A DNA stretch of 64,000 nucleotides from Gnetum montanum. Lineage: Eukaryota > Streptophyta > Gnetopsida > Gnetales > Gnetaceae. A model generated the notes under the pieces. That model was not told the origin of the DNA, ran no database searches, and worked only from the letters and a program-made list of their open reading frames with translations. Positions 48,561-60,200 of the stretch are shown in pieces. The translations under genes were made by a program, and so were the position numbers. The first letter of the stretch is position 1, and the number at the start of each line of letters is the position of its first letter. The stretch lies in assembly GCA_015680685.1 (NCBI GenBank), contig MNCI01014694.1, positions 1,276,112 through 1,340,111 on the forward strand, read 5' to 3'.

Positions 48561-51131
48561 ACCAACCTTAATCCAATTGGTAATGACATGCATCAACATG
48601 ACTATGTGCATTAAATGTGGCCTTTGGTTTGAAGGGAGTTCTAAAGTTTTGTATGATGGTGATGCCTTTGGAGAGTTAGCCGCTTGTGACTGCAAGGACT
48701 TGGTTGGACTGTTGGTCCTAAAGAAAGGTCTCTTCTTCATGCGATTGTCTAAACCAATAGTATGATGAGGATTAACAGCCCTTGTAGTGTTACGTTGTTG
48801 CAGTTGGGTAGAGAGCTCACCCTGCATGGCTGGAGCAAGTGGTAATAAAGTTAAGGATGGAAGAGATGCAATTGAATGAGAAGGATAGTACATTTGTGAA
48901 ACCTCTCACCTAGGAGAAGGAGTTCTATAGTACTCATGGATTTGGTAGTAAGACTAGGTAGTAACATGACTAGTAGGGTCACATGGAGAGATTGGTTGCT
49001 GCATGTAGTATCCATACAAGTCAGGTTGACAGTAAGAGTACTATTGACATGGTGGTGGCATTCCCCATGATTGTGGGTGCTTCCATTGTTGATACTACTC
49101 ATTTGGTTATGGTGGAGTTCCACTTGGATAATTCATCAAGGGTTGGTGGAACTGCCTTGGGTTACCTTGGGGATAAGGTAACCTTCAAGGTGTTTGCCTT
49201 CAATTTAACCATGGGTGGAGTGCATACACCCCAGACTCTTGTAGATGTGAGATTACAGGGAAACATCCCTTAGGATGATCATATTGGCATATCTCACATC
49301 CATCATCATTTTCTATATACAAATCCACAACCTCTTCAATGATGGCAACTTTGCCCTTACCTTTGTTACGTGCATATTCAGCTTCTCTCTTTTTCCTCCT
49401 TTCTTGATCACTACCTTTCTCTCTAGACTCCTCTACTATTTTTAGAACTATTTAAAATCTATTATCTAGGGAGTCCCACATTAGGTCCACCTTTGCCGAT
49501 ACTTCTGATGCAAGTTTTTGAATGGGCAAGGTTTTCCTATTCACCATCTCTTCAAGTGATGACTCTTCTTCATCCTCACAAAATCTAACTCCCTTCTTTT
49601 GAAGGGAAGGATCTCTATTATATTCTTTTGCACTCTCTCTTTTCCTTAACTCACCTTCCTCTTTAGCAACTTACTCCAACAATCTTTGTACTTAATGGGC
49701 CCTAACCTCAAATAGCCTTCCTTGGGCATAAGTCCCAAGTGTTCTTCACATTTTGTGCCTAAGCCGATCTACAAGATGGTGTAGTTGTTCTCTTTACGAG
49801 TAACCATGGCCTAGGCAACAATGTAATAGTGCATAATATCAACCCATGATAGCATCCAAGGGTTCAAGTCCTCCTTGTTTCCATCCTTGGATTTGCTTTT
49901 GCAAGTTGGACACTTAGGAGTACATTTGATACTTATCATTAAACAATTCTAACATGGTACTCCATCAGTGAATGGATTCTAGTTCTAAGGACCAGTACCA
50001 ACTTTCCGCTTCCTTGATCAATATTCGTGGAAACAAATTGAGTTTTTGCCACTCGTTTGCTATGTTTTGCAAGGTACATGCATCGTGAAATGTTTGTAAA
50101 TGATTTTGAGGATCAACGTTGTATCCCCCTTAAAATCATGGGATATTTTTCATGTCCAATATTTTGATCCTACTATCTTTTTGGTGCCTCATTGGGATTC
50201 TAACAGCCTCAATTATATCTAGCATACTTCAGGTAGTGAGTAGGGGTTCATCGTGATTGTACTATCTATGGCATCTATGATACCTATATTGTTCCCTACT
50301 CTCCCTCCTCTCATGATGAGTTTCTCTAAAATGCCCTTGTCCCATTTCTTGGTTGCTTTATCTATGATTCCTATTTCACTTACCATTACCCTCAGGGTCT
50401 TTTTCCTTATGACTATGTCTAGATCTTGAAGGAGATGGTGAACGAGATGATGGGGATGAAGAAGAAGGAGGACCTTCACCATGATGGTGCCTACTTCCTT
50501 CTCTTTAGTGGTCATGGCCTCGATCAAAATGATGATCGGAATTTCCATCTTTGTCATGTGTTCATGTTCCTTTTTCAAACCCTTTGTGTCTATCAGTATC
50601 AGAATCTAGGTTATGGATAGTTAAGTGAAGATTCTGATACACAACCCCTTGACCAAAGTTAATGGGAGAAACATCATTATGTGGGAGACCTCCTAATGCA
50701 AGTTCACCATCCTCATTTTTACTTATGACATACAGGACATTCTGAGACAACTTTCCTTTCATGGATTCATGACATCTCTCTTGTTTTAGATCCCTTTGAC
50801 ATTGTGCCTCTGTGGGCCAATACTCTCTCAAGTCGTGATCATGCACAACGTACTCTTCTTGTAAATGTTGCATACCAATTCGTGTGAGAGCATGAAAAAG
50901 TATGCCCGGGACTAAGCGATCAGGAGGTAACACTATGTTACCTTCTAAATCACACCAACGCAGTTGTTCATCCTAGTGGAGGATAAAGGTAAAGTTTGAT
51001 ATATACTCATCGGGAACATATACCACATAAAACTATTGGGGGATTAGTAGATTATCATGTGTACTACACCTGCGATTGTTCCCTGTATCGAACCTAGGCG
51101 GTGAAGTACTCTCGTAAGAAGAAGGAGACAT
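48561..51131 (-). pseudogene. gag: Decayed gag of element D
   Basis: The ATG is at complement(51129-51131), reading MSPSSYESTSPPRF. The first long open piece (complement 50562-50933) includes 'LPPDRLVPGILFHALTRIGM' and 'HDHDLREYWPTEAQCQRDLK'. A Ser/His-rich, basic stretch lies near 50220-50560, then the capsid core (about 49850-50120). The zinc-knuckle-like CEICQYDHPKGC lies near 49270-49305. A Gln/Tyr/Pro-rich tail reaches the long open stretch 48240-48893, which runs from the gag tail into protease without a stop, so gag and pol were probably one reading frame. The frame of the + open stretch 48577-48765 is not coding. Confidence 0.87.
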
Positions 51132-51250
51132 GATTGTTTATTCAGTGTGCAATATTCCTATTTTTAATAATTGTAAAATAACCAACCCTGAGGGTTCATT
51201 CCAACGATGTGAAGATTTCCTAAGTTCTAGCTAGCGCACAAACAACAAAG

Positions 51251-51269
51251 TCCCCAGCAACGGTGCTAA
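51251..51269 (-). other. Primer-binding site, tRNA-Asp type (element D)
   Basis: In sense it reads TTAGCACCGTTGCTGGGGA, three bases away from TTGGCGCCGTTGCCGGGGA, next to the 5' LTR. It is the best PBS in the window. Confidence 0.9.
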
Positions 51270-52102
51270 TGATGAGCGACGAGGTATCTCTACGCTCAAC
51301 CATACGAATACGAGCATACACACATGATCCGGTCGAATTCCAAGGACTAAGTGCTTATGTGCCTTTATAGGAGCTGGATAGGTTAGTCAATCACTATCTT
51401 CCCAAGCTTACTTGTATAGTGCGATTGTATGGTTAAGTAAACTGAGGTATATGATTTTTATATATTTTTATGTTTTATGTCCTGGTGCTACAAAGGGAGA
51501 AGTGAACTAATTAAGTAACCAATTTAATTTAACTAATCGACTATGCTCTAACTAGTCCTAACACCAACCTCTATTCCCACTTGCCATCCACATTCTAAAC
51601 TAGTGTAACACTACTGGGATTACCAAACGCTAATCATTACTGGGTTACCAAGTGTTCCACACATGCTCGAAGTGGTCATACTGAGTGTGCTTACTTCGGA
51701 GAGCTAACAAGGTGAGAGAGAGAGAGAGCATTAATTAACTAAGGAAAGCATTAAATAACTATAAATAACATTAAATAAGCAATTCTGAATACTGCAAGGT
51801 TTATCACAAAGTTCATTTTTATTTCTGACCACAAGGTATGCTCAGGTACACAATGCTCGAGCAAAGATCTATTTGCTTTATGACTTCTACTGCAAGCAAT
51901 CAAAAATAATTCTAACTTTGAAAAGGGAAAAAGGTAATAGTTCAGGTAAGGGACTAAGACTAATTAACCAACTCCCTAAACCAAGTGTGCCCGCCTCTTA
52001 TTTATAGGCAACAAGATAGGCCCCAATATTAGATGTCTGATATCGCTTGAAAGGCTTTATATCGTGTATGTGATACCACAACCCTGATATTGTGGCTCAT
52101 CA
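51270..52102 (-). repeat. 5' LTR of element D
   Basis: Partner of 42173-43003. The GA microsatellite (about 51714-51728) is longer than in the partner. U3 has ATATTAGATGTCTGATATCGC next to TTATTTATAGG (TATA complement, about 51998-52008). It ends GGCTCATCA at 52102 and is followed by the AAAAC duplication. Confidence 0.93.
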
Positions 52103-52333
52103 AAAACTCATCCTTGAGTTCATTTACAAAATTGGGAAGGTATGGGATTATTGATTGACTTTTTTTTTCAACAAAACAAATTTGACTAACTTGACAAAAA
52201 ATGGAGTTCCCGAGTATACGAATCAACACATTACAAAAAATGGTGGTTTTCAAGACACAAAATTGATCATGATACAACTCTTTAAAAATTGAACAACACG
52301 TGCCTTGATGATGTGAAGCTTGTTGGAGAAGAT
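52103..52333 (-). other. 3' noncoding DNA of element G after the aORF
   Basis: This short stretch between the aORF stop and the D insertion has the family block 'aaaattgggaaggtatggga' (52127 onward) and a run of T. Nothing coding is seen; the open frame 52029-52391 on the minus strand spans an LTR end and is not a gene. Confidence 0.7.
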
Positions 52334-55170
52334 CAAACCATCCCAAGAAGTGGTGATTCCTGAGGCTCTGAGGGACCTTCACCAGCTTCATGCACTAGTG
52401 GTGGTTGAGGTGGCTATGGTTTTCCTACTGCTACTACAACTTCAAGTAGGAGGTGAAAAGCATCTATCAGTGCTTCATTTTCTTCTTCTTACTCCTAGGA
52501 TCATGCACCATCCACTTAGCTTCCCCAATGTGGGTTGGAACAGGCACATCCCAAGGACACAAGATCGCTAAAAAAAACTTCTTGACATTGATGAACTAGG
52601 TAGCGAACTATTTGCATTCAATGTCAAATGATCACACTATGTTCTTTAGCTCCTTATAGTCATTTATTGATCTAGCTAGGTCCTTGGCGATGGATCGTTG
52701 ATCTATGAATTGCTCTTTGAGGACTTTGAATTCAACGTTAGTAGTCTCAAGCTTTTGCGTGGTGTCCTTATGGTGCTTGAACTTAGCCTTGTATAGTAGA
52801 TACAAGCTAACCACCTATTTCTCCAATTCTAACCATGGTCATCTAACTATCAGCATTACCAAGTTTTCATAATAGAGATTGTCCAACTCCATATACTTTA
52901 TCATTTCTTCTATTTGCAACTCCTTCAAGAGAATCTCTGCTTTTGGTGTAGGCATCAATCCCATCAAGGATGGGTTGCCACATCTCTATTCATTTCTGGA
53001 GTTGCTAGAGGGCTTCATTTACCTTAACCTTTGCCATCTAGATTTCTTTTTTATTAATTTCCTTTTGCAAGCCAACCTGGTCCCTATAGTGATTTCCTTT
53101 TCACTCTCTCAAATCTGAGATCTTTGTTCTTCCAAGTGGTGATTTCAATGGTAGACTTTTATCTCAAGATGCGTACCTCCTCCATTGACAGATTGTGGTT
53201 CTCCGTGGCCAATTTTCTTAGTTCAATGTTGACTCTAGTAAGTTGCTCCTATTGTTGATAAATGAATTTTTGCATTTGATCTCTCTAAGCATTAACATTT
53301 TTCAAGCAATGATTTTGTGTGGTTAATGCTTCATTTTCTTGACGCATTTGATTCAAGTCCATTTTGATTAAGTGCATTTCAATTTCTACCACTAATTGTT
53401 TGAAGATGGTCATTACTGCTTCCTTCTTAGCCTTTTTAAATTGTTCTTGAAGCTGTTTGATAACTTCATCACTTGTCATTATCGGGTTGAGGATTGCTTG
53501 TTCTACAAGTCAGGCATAAAGTTCAACAACCTCTGTGGCCAAGCGTTGAATTTTCACTTGGGATGTTTCTAGTTACCCCTCCAAAATTATGCATCTAGCC
53601 CTTGCATTTAGCAGCTCTAACTAGGTTGCAGTGATGTTCTAAAGAAGATCAAAGATATTCAGAGTCGATTGCCCAATTCCTACTAGTTGTTCTAGTAGTT
53701 GTTTGCTGACCATGCTTGCGGATGTTTGCATATCTTGGAGTGTAGATACTTCTAGTATAGATGCTATGGATGCATTCAATGCTTCAGCTACATGATTAGC
53801 TACCACTTATGCTGCTATCTCTTACCCTTGGTGTTGCATCACCAAGACAATTGCCTCTTCAGCTTCCTCTAACCTCACCAAGAAAGTGGTAGCATTCCCA
53901 GAGATTTTTGAGAATAGATGATGTGTTGCTAATGGCACCATCACCTCCCAAGCATTGGGATCTAACCTTGAAGGTAGTTGTGTTCTTTGGATAGAGAAAA
54001 AGGAACCACCCCTCTCCATCTAGCTAACTATTTGGGCCACCTCATTAAGGTGACTCATTGCTAGCCAATACAAAGATGGATCCACCCCACTCATTCCTAC
54101 TTGCTGCTCTTGTTCACTCAAGAGCTACTCTTGGATTTGTTGCAAACGCTCAAGGACTACATGGGCCTCTGGTGTTGTCTCCTAAGTGGGTGGTGGTGGT
54201 GGCAGCTCCTCTTCCTAAATAGTTGTTGGAATTTTATCTTTCATAATTTTTTCCCATGAGGCTAAGGGAGCATGCCTGAGAGTTTCATTTGAATAGAAAA
54301 CAATACTTACCCTCTTGCAAAGTTTCCTAATAAGGTACGGAAAGGGCAAGGTCTTCATTCCACATTCGTTCTCCTTGAAGCGCTTCTTGATCTCCAAATA
54401 AATTAGTTGTGGAAGGTTAACGAGAAATTTTCCACTTAGAGCAGGGCATGCAAGAGCAGAGAAGGTAATCACCTTACTTAGCCTCACTATTGGATTAAGG
54501 TGATAAGTTGTAATCTTGAAATAAATTCACTTCACTAGTGTGAGTGTGCCATACTCCTTATGGTCCACCCCATAGCATCACTCATCCACTCCCTTTTTAC
54601 CTTAGGATCACCTTTTCTTGATATTTCCACCAACTATGCTCCAATGTCTAGCAACCTTAGTGCTTGTGCAATAGCTTCTACTGAATAGGACACTTGAATG
54701 TCCTTGATTTTTACAATGGACCCCAGCCTCTGGTTATTCTAGAAGAGATAGGTCTCTCCCATGTACCACTCCCCACTGGTTGTGATGATTGGCCACATGG
54801 AAGAGGCTTACAATTGTGTCCTGACATCCTCTGGAGCTTTCTCCAAAAATGGCCTAAAGTTTATTTCTTGAAGAATTGATCTTTGGATCTCTCAAGACTT
54901 AATGATGTCTAGGCAAGCTTGAGTCAAAGTGACCTCAAGCCTTGGCACAAGTCCAAGTGCTTCTCCTCATTGGGATTATTCTGTAGGCACTTCTTCTTCT
55001 GGAATCTATCAAACATATTCCACTTCGGGCTTCTCACGAAGAGGTTCCATTGCACGAGTTGCCTCTTGTTGTTTTTGGCCTTATACCTATTGGTTCCTTC
55101 CAACTCTAGGTTGCTTCTCCTATGGTTGTGAGGGTTCTCCTTCTTCTAGACATTTTTGTTTGGGTGCCAT
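52334..55170 (-). pseudogene. Extra ORF (aORF) of element G
   Basis: The ATG is at complement(55168-55170) (MAPKQKCLEEGEPSQP), and the stop TGA at complement(52334-52336) follows 'EPQESPLLGMV'. Length is 2837 bp or about 945 codons with several stops and at least one shift. The segment open at 54215-54487 holds 'FLVNLPQLIYLEIKKRFKEN' and 'FPYLIRKLCKR', the conserved central part shared with C. Downstream, 53285-53479 ('DEVIKQLQEQFKKAKKEAVM') and 52632-52814 look like long coiled coils rich in Lys, Glu and Gln. The C-terminus is Pro/Gln/Glu-rich as in C. There is no signal peptide or clear membrane span, so a classical env is unlikely. A link to the putative plant transposon domain of Tat-type aORFs is possible but unproven. 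Confidence 0.7.
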
Positions 55171-55609
55171 CGATAATCACAATAGAACCATGGATTAGCA
55201 ATTATTGAGTAACCTTAAAATAATTGGGATACCTTAACTCTTGAGGGTAGTTACACTTGGCTAAGTTGTGATTATGGCTAATTTAATTAACTTAATTTTT
55301 ATTTCTATTTTATGCCTTATCATTGATAAATCATCTCGGAGATTATTAGAAGGGTTAACTTCGAAAAAGTTGATGTTTATGTATGATTAAGGTTACTAAC
55401 CCTTCGGGGAGTTAGAAAAATTTTTTGAAAATTGCATCAAAAACCTTAAGGTTTGCAACCCCCATGATAAAAATCTTACCTCTAGTAAGTGCAAGATCAA
55501 AAAATGGAGTGATTTGAATGGTTTGAAAGTTATGGACTTTGGAAGGTATTGGGCTCTGAAATATTGAAAGAATTCCCCATGTGTTATGAGAAAATGGTAA
55601 AAAATTCCA

Positions 55610-55735
55610 AAGTGCTTGATGCTATATATAGTATTTTTGCACTACGTTGATGAGGCCTCATCGATGCAGTCAGCTACATCACCAAGGCCTCATCGACACA
55701 GTTGTTAACCATAGTTGACTTTGGTCAAACTTTCA
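55610..55735 (-). promoter_or_regulatory. LTR-U3-like block before the aORF (element G), putative internal promoter
   Basis: On the coding strand, two GAGGCCT-type palindromic units (GATGAGGCCTCATC is perfect at 55649-55662) with GATGTAGCTGACTGCATCGA between them lead to CTATATATAGC (complement of 55621-55631), about 450 bp before the aORF ATG. The plus-strand words 'cagctacatc', 'aggcctcatcga' and 'gcctcatcgatg' also occur in U3 of G's own LTR at 42060-42125, in the same order relative to the TATA box. It resembles the block at 22545-22670 in element C. Confidence 0.6.
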
Positions 55736-57289
55736 AAATACAAGGAATTTTTTGATGAAATTGGGGTTAAATGAAAGCTTAAAAGACCAAGAATAGTATG
55801 AAATCATAAGAGGATGTTGAAGTTCATAAATTTGAAAAAATGGAGAAAAATTAATTAATGGATGAATGCAATGAAAGATTAAGGAGTACTGAGTTGTTTA
55901 CACAATGGAAAATACAAAGTATAAGATTGTAGTGATGTCAAAGGTAGGGAACCTTAACTACTCAAGACAAAATCTATGCAAGTGGATCCTCCCCATAGTA
56001 GGCTCATGCCCGTTTTACCCTTGCATAACCTTAGCTAAGGAGTCTATGGGCCCCATAGTTAATTTAATGATCATGACAAGTTAAGGACCAACCCGAAAAA
56101 ATCCACTAAAGAATCCCAATACTTCAAACTAAGACATAGAGCATAACATAGAACCCAGTAGTGAGGTGAGTTATGGCAGCATGGATGGATGATAGAGAAG
56201 GTGGAATTGAGCTCCAAATTGAGGTCATAAGAAGTCCCTTGTGGAATTGTGGTTAAAATGACCTGAGAAGTTCCATCCTCAATCCAGAGCAAAGCCATCC
56301 ACTTTCAATGACTTCACATCGCTGCTCTAAGACCGATCCACCCACTCGAGAAACAAAAGTTTTCCTACAAGACAATCACCATTCCACAAAAAGGAGAGAG
56401 AAATAGGAAGTGAGAGAGAGATAGGACCCTAGTTAGAGAGGACCTTCAGGAATAGGTGTATGTCTTTTGAGTGCCATAACCAATGCTTGTAGCCCTTTTA
56501 TTTGTCCAAGGGGTGTGCTTTGAATTTCCATTATGTTTTCTTATTATTATTATTATTATTATTATTGAAATGGGAACCACACCATGCAAGGACATATTTG
56601 TATCGAAGAGGTGTGCTTTGAATTCCCATCGTTTATTTTTTTTAATGATGGGAACCACACCATGCATTATTTGTCTTCCTATCATTGGGTGGTATGGAAT
56701 GGTAAGAAGTCCATGAAAAAACACTCAAGCACTCGAGCAAGAAGAAGAGTACAAAGAGTATTGAGTCCCCTTGAAGTCACACCCTTTACAAACCTTTGGA
56801 TCCTTTTTTATTCTAGAACTACCAAGGTCACTGATTGATTAAAAGAATTTTAATGAAAAAGGGACCTCAAATTCCTAGAATAATGAAAACCATAGAGTTC
56901 ATTAGATGGGTAGATGACATGAACTCATTGCCTATTCCATGAAAAATAAACCATGCCAACATCATCAAACATCAAAATTCAAAAATAGAAACCAAACATC
57001 GATAATCACACATTAAGCACAAATCATCATTAGCAAACAACAACAGTAGCATTGTGTCCTATGAAAATAAAGTAGATTTATTACCAAAAATGAGAAAATA
57101 TCACACTTAATCAAAAGAAACAAAAGAAAGAAAATATATTAAAATATATAAGAAAGTGTAAAATAAGCAAGAAATTTTAAAGGTATTAAAAATGATATAA
57201 AATTAGAAAATTTTCAAAATCAAAAATTTCTAAAATCAAAAATGTGAGAAATAAAAAGGTAGAAAAACTGAGAGGCCATGGTAATGGTT
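55736..57289 (-). other. 3' noncoding region of element G between pol and promoter block
   Basis: It contains the 'gtggatcctccccatagtagg' block (55980), the 'aggaccttcaggaata' block (56437), a duplicated block at 56505-56665 and an A-rich (sense T-rich) tract at 57060-57260 just after pol. There is no coding sequence. Confidence 0.7.
56505..56665. repeat. Local duplication with (ATT)n in element G 3' noncoding region
   Basis: The pair 'gtgtgctttgaattyccat' plus 'gggaaccacaccatgc' occurs twice: at 56512-56587 and 56611-56665. The first copy contains an ATT/TTA run (about 56541-56567), while the second has a T run. Sister elements have the block once, usually with a poly-T or poly-A tract at the same place. 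Confidence 0.75.
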
Positions 57290-60200
57290 AGCATAGATGG
57301 CCATCTCCCCCATGATTGAGTTGGAAGGAGGAGATCCAAAATAATAAGACATGCATGTCCATCTGTTGAGGCAATAGTTACACTAGCCAATCTTGGTTCT
57401 AGGAAAGGTTTGACTCGTTGGATATTGACCAATTACTTTATATTTATGCTATCAGGTTTGTAAATTATCATTTCCCCAGAGGGAAAGGTTTGATCAATTA
57501 TATAAGGTCCCTTCCACAATGTTTGAAATTTTTCCTTTTTAGGTACATCTATGGGGTTCCAGTAGAGGACCTTATCTCCTAGTTGAAACTTTACTTTCCT
57601 AACTCTAAGGTCATGGCGTTGCTTGCTGAATGCCTTATTCACCTCATTCTAAGATAGGGCCACTAAGCAATTTTCATCTAGCACATTCAAATTGATCAAT
57701 CTTTCCTTTTGTGCTAAACTTGGGTCAACGTTTAGTTCATAGGCCGTTGAGAGTGTATAGAGCTCAAATTGAATTGAAACCATTGGAAGTTTTCCATACA
57801 CTAACTCATAGGGAGAATGTCCAATAGGAAATTTTCAAGTTGATCGGTAAGCCTAGAGAACATCATTAAGTTTTGTGCTCCAATCCTTCCTATACTTGCT
57901 AATGGTTCATGTTAATATTTTTGTAATCTCCCAGTTGGTTACCTCTACTTGACCATTGGCTTGGGGGTGGTAAGGTGTTGTTAATTTATATGCTACCCCC
58001 AAGCGTTGCATTAATTTTCTAAATGTGGCACCTGTGAAATGAGTCCCATTATTAGAAATTAGTGAACGCAGCACCCCAAACCTATTTACAATATGTTTTT
58101 TTATAAATCTAGTGGCAATGGATGATGTGCAATCTATAACGATTGCTACTTTAGCCCATTTTGTACAATAGTCAACTACTACTATAATATACACTTTCCT
58201 GTTAGACATGGGTGTGATGGGATCCATGAAGTCAATGCCCCATATGTCAAAAGGTTGTAGTGGTTGAATCCACTGATGAAGACCATCCATATGAGAAGTC
58301 ATCCCCCCATCACATTGACAACATTCATAAGACTTGACAAACTAGTGGGCATCCCTAAAGATTGTGGGCCAATAGTATCCTGCCATCAGGATGTTTCTAG
58401 TCATGCGTCTCTCTACATAGTGGCCTCCGCAAGGTCCTTCATGAGCATCTTGGAGAACGCGTAGTTGATCTTCGTTAAGGACACACCAATGAACCAAGCC
58501 ATCAGCACACACCTTGTATTTTCCTAAAATTCAAGTCTTGTGGCATCTCTTGAGTGAGAAGATATGTGAGGATGCCATTATACCATATTTCTTTTTTAGG
58601 CATTTGTTCATTTATTGCTCCAGTAAAGAAGAGTTTTTCTAGAAACTAGTCAGAGAGCAAGCTCTCCTCCTCTTTATTATCCCATCTTAAGCAAGAAATA
58701 TGGTCAACAACCACATTCTCAATCCCTTTTTGACCTACCATAGTAAGATCAAATTTCTGTAAGATCACAAGACACCATATAACATGAGAGCTCACTGTTA
58801 GCTTATTCATAAGGAAGCGAATTACACTATGGTCTGTATCTATAAATACTTTGTAACCTAGCACATAATGTCTAAAATTTTCTAACACGTACATCACTAC
58901 CATTAATTCCTTCTCCATTGTGGTGTAATTTAACTATCCTCCAATAATGCTTAGACTTGTGCAATGGATATAATATGGATCTTTCTTATCATCCATCTAT
59001 GTGAGTACTACTCCCAAAGCATAGTTAGATACATCTATCATGATATGGAATGGTTTGAATCAATCTAGTGCTCGTAGGATTGGTGTTTCTACAAGTTCTC
59101 TTTTAATTGTTAGAATGCATTTTCACATTCCTTGGTCCAAATGAAAGGTGCATCTTTATTTGTAAGTTCTACCAACAGCTTTGCAATCTTAGAGAAATTC
59201 TCAATAAAGCATCAGTAGTAACAAGTGTATCCAAAAAATTACCTAATATCTTTAACAATGTCTAGTTTGCATGTTATTCCTTAGATGAACCTTTTCTTTT
59301 CTAGGTCTACCTCAATCCCTTTCTGCGAAATTCACTACCCTAGCACAATGCCTTCTTGGACCATGAGATGGCTCTTTTGTTAGTTGAGCCATAGGTTTTT
59401 CTCAACACATCTCTTTAATACTTGCTCAAGTTAGTCCAAGGCTTGCTCAAAGGCAGCTCCATAGGTGGAGAAGTCATTCATGAAGACTTCAACACCACTA
59501 CTGATCTATTGTTAACTAATGACCAAGCATTAAAATGTTGCAGGGGCATTGCATAGGCCAAATGGCATCTTACAATATGCAAAAGTCCCCCAAGGACTTG
59601 TGAATGTTGTCTTGGCTTGGTCTTATGGTGAAATTTGTATTTGGTTATAGCCACTATAACTATCCAAGAAACTATAATAACAATGCTTGGATATGGTGTC
59701 TAATACTTGATCCACAAATGAAAAAGGAAAGTGATCCTTAAATGTTTTAATATTTAACCTAAAGTCAATGCAAACCCACCATTTACCATCCTTCTTTGAT
59801 ACAATTACAAGTGGACTAACCCACTCACTATCTACCATTGGATAGATAAAGCCTATCTTGAGGAGTTGCTCTATCTCCTCCCTAACAATTTGCTTCAATT
59901 TGGGGTTTAGCCACCTCTTTGGCTATCTTCTAAGATTCATGGTCAAGTCAATGTAGATGCGATGCTGGCATATACTTAGATCAATACCTGTCAGCTTTGG
60001 ATATGACCAAGCAAAAGCTATTGACCATTTATTCACCACTTTCAACAATTTTTCTTTTTGTTCAGGAGCAAGTTTGGCATTAATGATGATTAGTTTACCA
60101 TTCTTTAAAAATTCATATTCCATACTGGCCGATAAAGTTTTTAGTTCTAAGGATTCCTACTTGAAGTGATTAGGGATCTCCAACTCTCCCCAACAGGTAT

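Larger units (their letters stand above)
42173..52102 (-). mobile_element. Element D: youngest-looking Athila/Tat-like element, nested in G
   Basis: This 9930-bp insertion has LTRs of 831 bp (42173-43003) and 833 bp (51270-52102) that look about 90% identical or better. The target duplication AAAAC is perfect (42168-42172, 52103-52107). It has the best-preserved PBS, gag start, zinc-knuckle-like motif and integrase catalytic residues of the window, but gag and pol still carry many stops. No aORF is present. Confidence 0.95.

Noticed and set aside
52029-52391. 120-residue minus-strand open frame
   Set aside because: It spans the LTR end of D, the target duplication and the 3' noncoding part of G, so it cannot be an ancestral gene.
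52334-55170. Envelope gene (endogenous retrovirus-like) in the 3' ORF
   Set aside because: No signal peptide, transmembrane span or cleavage site is seen; the protein is mostly charged coiled coil.
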